Source of the DNA: Litoribrevibacter euphylliae
GTDB lineage: Bacteria > Pseudomonadota > Gammaproteobacteria > Pseudomonadales > Litoribrevibacteraceae
Direction: 5' to 3'
DNA length: 64,000 nt
Assembly: GCF_042646085.1 (NCBI RefSeq)
Contig: NZ_JBHRSZ010000002.1
Location: 1,240,001-1,304,000, forward strand
Below the pieces are notes generated by a model. It saw only the letters and a program-made list of their open reading frames with translations. It was not told where the DNA came from and ran no database searches. Positions 8,739-16,285 of this stretch are shown piece after piece; positions within the stretch are counted from its first letter, which is position 1, and each line of letters starts with the position of its first letter. The position numbers and the translations under genes are program-made.

Positions 8739-9143
8739 TTAACATACCTCATCCCGCCAAAGCCTTAGCTCTGCAGCAATACCTTTCCCCTCTAAAGAAG
8801 CATCCAACTTCTGAAGAATATCTTCGAATGCTGATTCATCCGCACTGTAGGCCTCAAAAATGATTGAGGTTAAAACCAACGTCCAATCTTTCTGAAACCG
8901 CACTTTAAGGTTGGCACATCGCTCTGGTAATGTGCCACCACATGCGATTTCAATTAAAAAAGGTGCCAGGGCATCCAGATCCATATTGCTTAGCCATTCT
9001 TTGATCAGCGCATCGAAACACAATGGTTCTTTGGCTAGTTCCTTTTGGACTTTACTGCCAAACCCTGCAAAGACCTCCGGCCCAACAGGCGCGGTAAGAT
9101 CTGCGATGAAATCTAAGACGGTGGTTTTATCAATGTCTTTCAT
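8739..9143 (-). CDS. Hypothetical acidic helical protein
   Basis: Unrecognised cytoplasmic protein of 134 residues from the ATG at 9143; a GTG at 9161 would add six residues but without family support. Acidic and mostly helical by composition (FGSKVQKELAKEPLCFDALIKEWLSNMDLDALAPFL; SAFEDILQKLDASLEGKGIAAELRLWRDEVC). No signal peptide, membrane segment or catalytic motif. The solute-binding protein gene ends 33 bp upstream on the same strand, so the two may share a transcript. No function assigned. Confidence 0.6.
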   Translation of the reverse strand: MKDIDKTTVLDFIADLTAPVGPEVFAGFGSKVQKELAKEPLCFDALIKEWLSNMDLDALAPFLIEIACGGTLPERCANLKVRFQKDWTLVLTSIIFEAYSADESAFEDILQKLDASLEGKGIAAELRLWRDEVC

Positions 9144-9176
9144 GGTTATGGTCGGGGTCACCCTATGTTGGGAAAC

Positions 9177-9905
9177 TCACTTCTTATCAGGTTTTAACAA
9201 GTTTTCTTCGCCGAAGTACTTCTTCCAAATACGATCATACGTACCACTTTCTTTGATTGCTTTCAGCCCCATATTGAACTTGTTAATAATCTCTTCATTT
9301 TTAGGATCTACGCTGCAATTCAATCGATCCGTATAGGAATACTGAATAAAGTTCGGGTCAAAGTGGGTTTGATTGAGCACATTATGGTGATCTGGATAAT
9401 ACCCTAAAATGGCAGAAATCCGATTGAGTTTGAGCATTTTCAAGTGACTTTCGAATAGTCCCAATTCAACTTTCACGTCACTGAAATCGTCTTTAAGGAT
9501 GTTAATGTCAATCCCTCGTTCAACACCAATCCGCTTCCCTTTCAGCTGAGCTAACGAACTGATCATCGGCTCGGATTTTAATGTCGAAATCACGTAATGC
9601 ACTTCCAAAAACAACTCTGATGAACGCACCTGCAGCTGTGCCAAATCGTTAAATATCTTTTTATCCCCACCTATAAAACAATCGGACTTGTTTTCCTTGA
9701 ATGAATAAATGGCACGGATCAAAGGCAAGGCTCGAACCTGTGCATTCAGAGGAACTTCTCTATCGACGGCCTGGAATACCTCATTGGCAAATCCAGTGCC
9801 ATCCGTCAGATACCAACCACTAAGCTCCTGAACCGCAACGTTCGTTGCGTGAAGACGCATACTCAATGTCAAAGAAAGGCAGGTAATGAATAGATAGCGA
9901 CGCAT
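9177..9905 (-). CDS. Periplasmic solute-binding protein (SBP_bac_3-like)
   Basis: Exported binding protein of 242 residues. The ATG at 9905 is preceded by AGGAAGGG, giving a signal peptide (MRRYLFITCLSLTLSMRLHA) that the longer upstream frame would bury. Family pattern: GWYLTDGTGFANEVFQAV, SLAQLKGKRIGVERGIDINIL, a central AILGYYPDHHN and the C-terminal KFNMGLKAIKESGTYDRIWKKYFG, which is the hallmark end of family-3 binding proteins. No permease or ATPase is adjacent, so it may be an orphan sensor-type protein as is common in marine gammaproteobacteria. Ligand unknown. Confidence 0.8.
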   Translation of the reverse strand: MRRYLFITCLSLTLSMRLHATNVAVQELSGWYLTDGTGFANEVFQAVDREVPLNAQVRALPLIRAIYSFKENKSDCFIGGDKKIFNDLAQLQVRSSELFLEVHYVISTLKSEPMISSLAQLKGKRIGVERGIDINILKDDFSDVKVELGLFESHLKMLKLNRISAILGYYPDHHNVLNQTHFDPNFIQYSYTDRLNCSVDPKNEEIINKFNMGLKAIKESGTYDRIWKKYFGEENLLKPDKK

Positions 9906-10065
9906 ATCCCTTCCTAAAGGAATACAAACAATTAAGAAAGTATATGAAATGACACGCAGAGTGCTAATTGAAAGGGTCGGCAGCTGCGCCAATAAGAGAA
10001 ATGAAGCTGGCTAACCTGCCAACGAATCATCATCACATCCAACGCATCGATTCGAAATCAAGTGT

Positions 10066-10908
10066 CTATTTGGCTTGCTCTTCCAACAACTTCTTGGCTC
10101 CCCGCGCGTCCAGTACATCCAAAAATGCTTGGAACCCATCTTGATCAATAAACGGATTATTCCTTCCGGAGTGTTTCGCTTTTCGTTCAAAAATCTGAGC
10201 CAATCTTGGATGACTCGCTAAGTTAACTTCAACTTTCGGCGAAGATTGTGAGATGCGCCTTATCCGTTCTACACTTTTAACATAGTTTGCAGCCAAATCC
10301 AGGCCATTAAAGTTGGTGCCGTTCCCACCAACAATGAACGCTCTATGATCAATGCCGTTATCCTTAACGGAAAAGTCTATTGAAAGGCACCCTTTAGTAT
10401 GTCCTGGGGTCAAATAAAATTTAAACCGCTTGTTTCCAACGATTAACTCATCGTTATCTTTCGTAAAGCTATCTACCTTAGGGGGAATAAAATGAGTTTT
10501 TCCTTCAGAGGCTTCCGATTGAGATTGCGTAAGTAGAAAGCCTTCGTAAGATATTATTACCTTACCGCCATAATTACGCTGGATATATTCTGCAGATCCT
10601 ACATGGTCCGAATGCCCATGAGTGATGAGGATGTACTTTAGATCTTTTGGATCCAGCCCAAGCCTCTTAATATTTCCAGGAATCCAACGTCCGTATGGGC
10701 TTTCTAATGAGTCAACGAGAACCAGACCATCTGACGTAGAGATAAGATATGAAGACACCCATTTATCGCCAACGTAATACACATCATCAAACATCTTAAA
10801 TGGTTCGACATATCCATTTTTATCCGTCCGTTCAGGGATAAATTCAGAGTGATCCAAAGAAAAAGATTTAAACGACAGAAAGATAAGTAAAAACAAAGAA
10901 TACTTCAT
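10066..10908 (-). CDS. Subclass B3-like metallo-beta-lactamase
   Basis: Secreted metallo-hydrolase of 280 residues with a signal peptide of about 17 residues. The zinc ligands of the B3 type are all in place: His97, His99 and His170 (HGHSDH and TPGHTKG) for Zn1, and Asp101, His102 and His233 (LASHP) for Zn2. The C-terminal segment GRNNPFIDQDGFQAFLDV follows the G-x-NPF-x-D pattern typical of B3 enzymes such as those of Stenotrophomonas and Chryseobacterium. It may therefore hydrolyse beta-lactams, although related lactonases and other hydrolases share the fold. Placed between a solute-binding gene and the MerR/ABM pair; no obvious regulator of its own. Confidence 0.75.
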   Translation of the reverse strand: MKYSLFLLIFLSFKSFSLDHSEFIPERTDKNGYVEPFKMFDDVYYVGDKWVSSYLISTSDGLVLVDSLESPYGRWIPGNIKRLGLDPKDLKYILITHGHSDHVGSAEYIQRNYGGKVIISYEGFLLTQSQSEASEGKTHFIPPKVDSFTKDNDELIVGNKRFKFYLTPGHTKGCLSIDFSVKDNGIDHRAFIVGGNGTNFNGLDLAANYVKSVERIRRISQSSPKVEVNLASHPRLAQIFERKAKHSGRNNPFIDQDGFQAFLDVLDARGAKKLLEEQAK

Positions 10909-10978
10909 GAATGTCTCTAGAGTGTTAGTGCTACCGGCACAACGGTTAGATAAACTGGCACATAATTGCAGAGCAATT

Positions 10979-11012
10979 AAGCGCCAGGTTGCGAAGTCCG
11001 TTACTGGCGCTT
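10979..11012 (-). terminator. Hairpin after the ABM gene
   Basis: AAGCGCCAG and CTGGCGCTT form a 9-bp stem just after the ABM gene stop (11017), followed on the minus strand by AATTG rather than a strong T-run. Probable transcription end or mRNA stabiliser. Confidence 0.5.
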
Positions 11013-11016
11013 GATG

Positions 11017-11313
11017 TTAACCGCCGACGACATCAGACTGAAAGAATTGAACAACTTCAGTAAGATCCAACTCTAAATACGCTTTTGTATGCGGTTCCAC
11101 AAAATGTTGCTTGAAAGCGGCCTCATCTTCAAACCTTTCCCATAAAATGAAACGGTCTTCGTTCTCAGAACAGTGGTGCAATGTAAACAAACTGCAGCCA
11201 GGCTCTTTTAGCGTTTTCTCACACAATATTTTTAATGCGGATTTCGCGTCAGCAATCATTGCTTTATCTTTTACTTTTAATTCAGCCGTTACAAAGTAGC
11301 CTTTTTCAAACAT
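11017..11313 (-). CDS. Antibiotic biosynthesis monooxygenase (ABM) domain protein
   Basis: Small cytoplasmic protein of 98 residues with the dimeric ferredoxin-like ABM fold: strand YFVTAELKVKD, helix DAKSALKILCEKTLKEPGC, SLFTLHHCSENEDRFILWERFEDEAAFKQHF and VEPHTKAYLEL. Related proteins (YgiN-type) act on quinones or reactive small molecules. It is transcribed from a MerR-type promoter whose operator overlaps the end of the upstream MerR gene, so its expression is likely induced by the signal that MerR senses. GAGGGAG lies upstream of the ATG. Substrate unknown; detoxification is likely. Confidence 0.8.
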   Translation of the reverse strand: MFEKGYFVTAELKVKDKAMIADAKSALKILCEKTLKEPGCSLFTLHHCSENEDRFILWERFEDEAAFKQHFVEPHTKAYLELDLTEVVQFFQSDVVGG

Positions 11314-11346
11314 CTCAAATACTCCCTCAATCTCAATGAAGGGAGC

Positions 11347-11377
11347 ATCTTACAAGCTAGAGTTTACTCTAGGTCAA
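11347..11377 (-). promoter_or_regulatory. MerR-type promoter with 19-bp spacer and operator
   Basis: On the minus strand TTGACC (11377-11372) and TAAGAT (11352-11347) are separated by 19 bp instead of 17, the hallmark of promoters activated by MerR proteins through DNA untwisting. The spacer contains the dyad CTAGAGT-tt-ACTCTAG (11357-11372). Transcription would start about 25-30 bases before the ABM start codon. The stop codon of the MerR gene (11369-11371) lies inside the operator. Confidence 0.8.
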
Positions 11378-11734
11378 GAGCTTATTTTCTTTCTCTTGGT
11401 AAGCAGCAATTTTGTACTCAACAATCTCAAGTTCGTCTTTGAGGTGCTGAATATCATTTTTCAGTACCTGAGCATGCTCAATGAGCATATTTTTTCTGTC
11501 AGATATGCTCGAATCCCCCATTGATCTCAAGACTGAAAATCGCTTAATGCCTTCAAGGCTCATTCCCGTTGACTTCAACCTCTGAATCCAAGCCAACCAT
11601 GCGAGATCCGTTTCAGAATACACTCTTCTGCCCGATTCATTCCTGGATATATTGGTTAGCAACCCTTCTTTTTCGTAATACCTCAAGGTATGAATCGATA
11701 ATCCAGTGCGCTCTGAAATTTCTGAAATATACAC
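11369..11734 (-). CDS. MerR-family transcriptional regulator
   Basis: Cytoplasmic regulator of 121 residues starting with GTG at 11734, 8 bases after GGAG. The N-terminal winged helix is classic MerR (ISEISERTGLSIHTLRYYEKEGLL, RNESGRRVYSETDLAWLAWIQRLKSTGMSLEGIKRF), followed by a coiled-coil dimerisation helix (about 85-115) and a short tail without metal-binding cysteines. This resembles the AdhR/NmlR-like and redox/aldehyde-responding members rather than CueR or SoxR. It precedes the ABM gene by 55 bp and almost certainly activates the promoter that overlaps its own 3' end. Confidence 0.88.
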   Translation of the reverse strand: MYISEISERTGLSIHTLRYYEKEGLLTNISRNESGRRVYSETDLAWLAWIQRLKSTGMSLEGIKRFSVLRSMGDSSISDRKNMLIEHAQVLKNDIQHLKDELEIVEYKIAAYQEKENKLLT

Positions 11735-12058
11735 GGCCCTCTCCTAAGCACTTAGATAAATGACGTCCAACAAAAGAATGCTGGCCTCCAATTCGTGAGT
11801 CAGCTAAGCCAGCGCCATAATAGAGTTTTCGACGACTATAAATAGAGATCAGCACCATGAAAAGTGACGCATACATTTTGTCAGCTTAAGTGCTACAAAG
11901 AATATACAGGAGGTTATTACGAGCTTGGAATTAAGACCTTGGAGAAGTCTTCAGGTTTGCCAAAGCCAAAAACCAGGCTGAAACAATACTTCCTGCGTAA
12001 TCGGGAACCGAAAACTAAAGAGTAGTTTTAGGTTGATCCTGAGCCGTTACAAATATCC
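11735..12058. other. Intergenic region with a small open frame
   Basis: 324 bp between the MerR gene and the small basic gene. It probably holds the MerR promoter. A short plus-strand frame (11864-12025) is listed separately; nothing else is recognisable. Confidence 0.5.
11864..12025 (+). pseudogene. Short frame, possible 3' remnant of a lost gene
   Basis: A 53-codon frame with a peptide of normal composition (YKEYTGGYYELGIKTLEKSS near residues 11-30, then a basic tail to TAG). The only start is a GTG with no good ribosome site. Its composition looks coding-like, so it may be the end of a decayed gene or a real small protein. No family is recognised. Confidence 0.25.
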
Positions 12059-12301
12059 CTACTTAACCCGTTTTAACTTATTTTTCTTTTGCTCTTTATC
12101 TATTTTAATATCTTCAGAGATAGTTCTTTCTGGCATTAAATCTTCTGGTTTCTCTGGGCCAGCAATAATCCCCATTCCAACATCCGATAATTCTTCAGGA
12201 ATGTCTTTAGAGAATATTTCCTGTGCTCTATTTTTGGCCCTATTATTCAACCAAATCTCAAACTCAGGTGTGCCGGGTTCCGGTCTGTTATTTTTCGCCA
12301 T
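12059..12301 (-). CDS. Small charged hypothetical protein downstream of the GNAT-like gene
   Basis: Protein of 80 residues from the ATG at 12301 (AGGTG 7 bases upstream). Rich in Glu, Lys and Pro (MAKNNRPEPGTPEFEIWLNN, RAKNRAQEIFSKDIPEEL, then a basic KEQKKNKLKRVK end). No membrane segment. It starts 10 bp after the stop of the GNAT-like gene on the same strand, so the two form an operon. Such a small charged partner could be an accessory or antitoxin-like protein, but this is inference only. Confidence 0.6.
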   Translation of the reverse strand: MAKNNRPEPGTPEFEIWLNNRAKNRAQEIFSKDIPEELSDVGMGIIAGPEKPEDLMPERTISEDIKIDKEQKKNKLKRVK

Positions 12302-12311
12302 CTCTATACAC

Positions 12312-12857
12312 CTATAGGTTTCGCCAAAGATAGGTAGGCGTGTTGCTTTGTTTACCGTTAAAAAGAGTAAAACCAAATTCTTGATAGTACTTAATAACCT
12401 GATTGTTAACAGGCCGCATGATTCGAATTTGCTCCGCGCCTATAGAATCGCCATAAACTTCTGCAGCCGCCACGGATAGTTCAACTACTTTACGTTTCAA
12501 AGGATGATTCCATGGAGCACCTTCAATAACATCCAGCCTAAGTTTAGCTCCTGAGTAAGTTGGCTTACCAATGCTCAATCCGCAAAGCTCCGCTTTAGCA
12601 TACCAAATAGCTAATTCAAAACGCTTAGGATGCCTATATGCATAACTCCGAAAGCCATTCTCCCAAGACCAATCAGCATCATCAGAACGAGATAAACTGT
12701 ATTCCCATCGTCTTGCTTGCGATATTGCTCTTAAATCAATTTTCTTCAAATCTACAAGGTCTTTTAATCCTTGAGGTAAGTTATTCTGAGCCACCTCCAA
12801 ACTTAAATCCCTAAGCTGGTTGTATTTGGCCTCTGTACTTGAATGGCTAGTTTGCAT
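12312..12857 (-). CDS. GNAT-like N-acetyltransferase domain protein
   Basis: Protein of 181 residues, ATG at 12857 preceded by AAGGA. The N-terminal third is helical; the central part (WSWENGFRSYAYRHPKRFELAIWY, LCGLSIGKPTYSGAKLRLDVIEGAP, HPLKRKVVELSVAAAEVYGDSIGAEQIRIMRPVNNQVIKYYQEFGF) follows the GNAT beta-strand order, ending in the usual YxxFGF motif B-like segment. A classic Q/RxxGxG/A acetyl-CoA loop is not obvious, so activity is uncertain. Family members with this RFELAIW/RLDVIE signature occur on accessory elements in pseudomonads and relatives. It is the first gene of a two-gene unit. Confidence 0.6.
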   Translation of the reverse strand: MQTSHSSTEAKYNQLRDLSLEVAQNNLPQGLKDLVDLKKIDLRAISQARRWEYSLSRSDDADWSWENGFRSYAYRHPKRFELAIWYAKAELCGLSIGKPTYSGAKLRLDVIEGAPWNHPLKRKVVELSVAAAEVYGDSIGAEQIRIMRPVNNQVIKYYQEFGFTLFNGKQSNTPTYLWRNL

Positions 12858-13035
12858 TTTTCATCCTTGATTGATGTTTTTCTTTTAGAAATAACGCAGT
12901 TAGAGCGATCATCCTGCCCATTTATCCAGGCCGTAAAGCTTTGTACAAATGAGAAATCTGATAAAGACCACTACCTAAGAATTGATACTAATTCACTAAC
13001 TATCACTTAAATGAGAGGTATCTGAGAGTAACCAC

Positions 13036-13061
13036 CAAAAATCCCAGCTGAAGCTGGGATT
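13036..13061 (-). terminator. Rho-independent terminator of the cytochrome/barrel operon
   Basis: On the minus strand AATCCCAGC, loop TTCA, GCTGGGATT, then TTT. It lies 30 bp after the stop at 13092, so it ends the three-gene operon. Confidence 0.8.
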
Positions 13062-13091
13062 AAATCACCGTAAAACCACTAAGAGTGAACG

Positions 13092-15347
13092 TTAATTCGG
13101 GCAGATGTTTTCGTCGTCACCACAGACGGCGCCTTCGCGAATCCAGTTGAGCAGGGTTTGATACTCGGCTTCGCCGCTGACGGTGTTGCGGTTGATTTGT
13201 ATACCACCGCCGTGCTGCAGTTGTGTGGGTTTGAGCAGTAGTAAGCTGTCTTGTGGATAGGCAAGATTCACACGCGCTAAGACGTCATGATATTGGTTGG
13301 GGTTGCTATCGTCGTAATACACGGGAATGCCTTGGCGACCGGTGGCTTGGTTATGGCAGTTGCTGCATCGTGCTAGTGTGTCACTGCCTAATATGGGGCG
13401 AACGTCATCCACAAAGTTGAGGCTGGTTTGATCAATGCCTTGGCTGTCGATGGTTAATACGAAGCTTGCACTGTCGGATTCCCCAGAGCCATTGCTGACG
13501 GTGAGTTGAATTTCATAGTCGCCATCGGTGTCGGTGATAAACACAGGGCTGATGCTGCTACTGGTGGTGCTAGTGACAGAAGAAGTGGCGCTGAAGCTGT
13601 ACTCGGCACCGGCAGGGGCATCCATCACTTGCCAGGCATATTGATCACTGAACAGGCTTTCAACAGCGGTAAGTTGCACCGGGCTTCGGGCTTGTCGGTC
13701 TTCGCCGGGCCTTGCATACGGTTGACCGGGTTCTTCGACTTCCCGATCCTCATTGAAGACATCAAAGCCGGTGAGGAAGGAAGCTAAGGTCGACGGAGCT
13801 CCGTCCGGGTCATCCCAGAACTTTTCATAGTTCCGTAAGGACAAAGGCATCACCCCACGACGAAAGACATATTCGATGATTTTGTCGTTGTAGCTGATGA
13901 ACTGCTCGTAAGAGGAGAAGGAAATGGCGTTGGCTAAGCTGATGACCTCACCGTTCACGGTAGTGGTTTCACGGTTGCCCGCTTCGGTGCCACGCAGTGA
14001 ATGGCAACTAACACAATGGGGCTCGATGACGTCAGTAAACAACACTTCCACACCTTCGGGGCGCGTGTCTGAGGCTTGCCAACCAGAAGGCACTTCCACG
14101 TCATAAGTATCGTTCGGTAAGCCTGCGCCGCCGTAATGGCCTTCCATCATTTCAATGGCGTAATCGCCCCACCACTTACCGCGCGTATCCTGATTCCGTG
14201 CATTGATTTCCTGGTAGCTGTTTAAGATCCATTGATTCAGTTGTTTAAGGTTGGCTTCTTGATCTAAACGGGTCTGGCCTTGCTCCTCACCGTATTCAAA
14301 AGAATCCAGCTCCAAACGGTTATATTTGGCGCTTAGCACCGATTGCACGGGAAAGGTGCCATCATCATTCAACGGTAGCATGGTGCCGCCGTGGCATACC
14401 AAACACATGGTAGGCATGTATTTAATGCCTCGACCATCGAGATTGGCCTTCAATAAACGCGCCTGTTCACCAGTACTCTCTTCCGGTGAAAAGGTGAAGA
14501 ACTTGAGCACTCTCGGTGAGGTCGGGTCGTCCGGATCAAGCCGTGAAAACTCAATGGCGTTGGTACCAATGTGTCGATTACGATCTTGGGCCAGTGCTGC
14601 ATCCAGATTGAGTGGCCCATAGTTGGAACTGCTGCCTTCCTGAAAGATCACCACATAGTTATCCACATAAAAGGCCAGTCCGCCCGCTTCGGTCTCACGC
14701 ACATACATGTCCCGACCATAGCCCAAGTCTTTGGTATCACGAAACACCACATGAGTTACGCCCCCCTGATCAAAGCCGTTTACGGTTTTCCAGTCGGCTA
14801 AAGTAGTGCGCTCGTTATTTGGATCAACCAACTCATAATAGGCTTCGGCATAGGCTTGAGAGTCAATTTCAGACGCATCCAATGTCCAGCTGAGAGAGGG
14901 TGATGTACCTGCTTCATCTGCAATGAGTGACCCATTTTTCATCAAGTACAAATGCCCTGCCACGCTGGAACTTAAGCTAAAAGATAATGCGCCGGATTGA
15001 CTCAGGCTGATGTCATGGGAAGGGTTATTTTCCGGCGATGCCGCAGTGGTGGCAGCAGCGCCGCTCACCACAGGCCAACTGCCAGAAAAGTTTTGGCTGG
15101 AACCGTCTGGCAGAGTCACGGTTAATTGGTAGCTGCCGGTATCGCCGTCGTTTTCTGGTGACACCACCACTTGGTAATCACCAATGCCCAATTGCGCTTG
15201 ATCGTTAATGAACGACAAGAAGCGGTCCGGCGTCATGGTGCTGTCGACGGTGGCCGCGTCGACTTCGGTATCATCACGGCTGTCGCAGCCCCAAAGCCCG
15301 AATAGAGAAGTGAACACTAATCCCAAGTGAAGAGGCTTCCATGTCAT
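13092..15347 (-). CDS. Triheme c-type cytochrome lipoprotein with a PKD-like domain
   Basis: Exported lipoprotein of 751 residues. Lipobox FGLWGC with Cys21 and Asp at +2. Three heme-binding CxxCH motifs: 315-319 (CLVCH), 445-449 (CVSCH) and 661-665 (CSNCH). The region 560-635 is a PKD/Ig-like domain (YEIQLTVSNGSGESDSASFV), and the C-terminal cytochrome domain ends in TLLNWIREGAVC. The N-terminal 300 residues are beta-rich without a recognised family. Last gene of the operon, 2 bp after the barrel gene stop. Probably hands electrons across the periplasm or envelope together with the upstream cytochrome and barrel; redox partner unknown. Confidence 0.8.
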   Translation of the reverse strand: MTWKPLHLGLVFTSLFGLWGCDSRDDTEVDAATVDSTMTPDRFLSFINDQAQLGIGDYQVVVSPENDGDTGSYQLTVTLPDGSSQNFSGSWPVVSGAAATTAASPENNPSHDISLSQSGALSFSLSSSVAGHLYLMKNGSLIADEAGTSPSLSWTLDASEIDSQAYAEAYYELVDPNNERTTLADWKTVNGFDQGGVTHVVFRDTKDLGYGRDMYVRETEAGGLAFYVDNYVVIFQEGSSSNYGPLNLDAALAQDRNRHIGTNAIEFSRLDPDDPTSPRVLKFFTFSPEESTGEQARLLKANLDGRGIKYMPTMCLVCHGGTMLPLNDDGTFPVQSVLSAKYNRLELDSFEYGEEQGQTRLDQEANLKQLNQWILNSYQEINARNQDTRGKWWGDYAIEMMEGHYGGAGLPNDTYDVEVPSGWQASDTRPEGVEVLFTDVIEPHCVSCHSLRGTEAGNRETTTVNGEVISLANAISFSSYEQFISYNDKIIEYVFRRGVMPLSLRNYEKFWDDPDGAPSTLASFLTGFDVFNEDREVEEPGQPYARPGEDRQARSPVQLTAVESLFSDQYAWQVMDAPAGAEYSFSATSSVTSTTSSSISPVFITDTDGDYEIQLTVSNGSGESDSASFVLTIDSQGIDQTSLNFVDDVRPILGSDTLARCSNCHNQATGRQGIPVYYDDSNPNQYHDVLARVNLAYPQDSLLLLKPTQLQHGGGIQINRNTVSGEAEYQTLLNWIREGAVCGDDENICPN

Positions 15348-15349
15348 GA

Positions 15350-16285
15350 TCAGAACCTCGCCAAGACGGATAAACGATAGATACGACGATAGTAATCGTT
15401 ATCGCCTTCGCCATTCACCGACGCCCACAGCATAGAGGCGTCCAATGACCAACTTCGACCAAAGCCGTAATTGAACCCCGTTATGATGGCGTTGGTGGTG
15501 GCGTCTAAACGGTAAGCAACCCACTCACCACAAAAGTCTTCGGATAAAGCTTCGTCGGTTTCCAGTTCTGTGGAGGATTGAATCAAACCATAAATGTCAT
15601 CGGCCACCACGCCGTTGCAGAACACCACCTGAGCCGAGGAGGTGACATCGCCTTTCAAAAAACTGTAGGTGGAATAGAAAGCCAATTGCTTGGTCAGCAT
15701 CAGATCACCGTTCAGAAAGAAGCGCCAATCATCGGTATCCCACACACTGCCATCGGAATTTCGGTAACGATATTCAGTTCCTAAACTGGCCGTCATCTGA
15801 TCAGTCATGCGTTTCGTGGCTACTAATTGCGCTTTGATGAGATCACTGTCTCGTTGGTCGGACTCGTATTCATCGATCTGAGCCGTTACGGTGAAGCGAT
15901 AGAAAGGCGACAAAAAGCCGAATTCCGGTTGGTAACGAACAGAGGCTTCGACCCCTGCCGAGCCACGGCTCATATTTTTTGCCGTCTCATAGGCAATGCC
16001 TGACAAAAACCCTTTTACCGACGCCGCCGCATGAAAGTTGATTTTGTGGTTGTACAGGAGCCCTAATTTCCCTTCCGCGAAGTGATCTTCAATGGTATCG
16101 CGCTCTCGTTCAGCCTGAGATAAGTTATCGTCGTATCCGACCGTTAACTCACTTTCTACAAACACCGAAGGTGCTTCGGCCCAAGCCGGACGAACCATGA
16201 ACAAACTCAGGGCGAATACCCCAAACATTGCCATCAAACCATAACACCATGGAAGATCGAACGTTCCTTTCGGGAGTATCACCAT
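15350..16285 (-). CDS. Outer-membrane beta-barrel protein
   Basis: Protein of 311 residues with a signal peptide ending RPAWA-EA (about residue 37). The mature part has alternating aromatic strands (VFVESELTVGYDDNLS, GKLGLLYNHKINFHAAASVKG, TASLGTEYRYRNSDGS, AFYSTYSFLKGD, NAIITGFNYGFGRSWSLDAS, YYRRIYRLSVLARF) with a C-terminal Phe, as expected of an outer-membrane barrel of roughly 14 strands. The start ATG directly abuts the TAG of the upstream gene (TAGATG), so translation is coupled. Could form a conduit or anchor for the flanking cytochromes; no specific family recognised. Confidence 0.75.
   Translation of the reverse strand: MVILPKGTFDLPWCYGLMAMFGVFALSLFMVRPAWAEAPSVFVESELTVGYDDNLSQAERERDTIEDHFAEGKLGLLYNHKINFHAAASVKGFLSGIAYETAKNMSRGSAGVEASVRYQPEFGFLSPFYRFTVTAQIDEYESDQRDSDLIKAQLVATKRMTDQMTASLGTEYRYRNSDGSVWDTDDWRFFLNGDLMLTKQLAFYSTYSFLKGDVTSSAQVVFCNGVVADDIYGLIQSSTELETDEALSEDFCGEWVAYRLDATTNAIITGFNYGFGRSWSLDASMLWASVNGEGDNDYYRRIYRLSVLARF

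Noticed and set aside
11637..11876. 79-codon minus-strand frame
   Set aside because: Overlaps the MerR gene in another frame; no family pattern.
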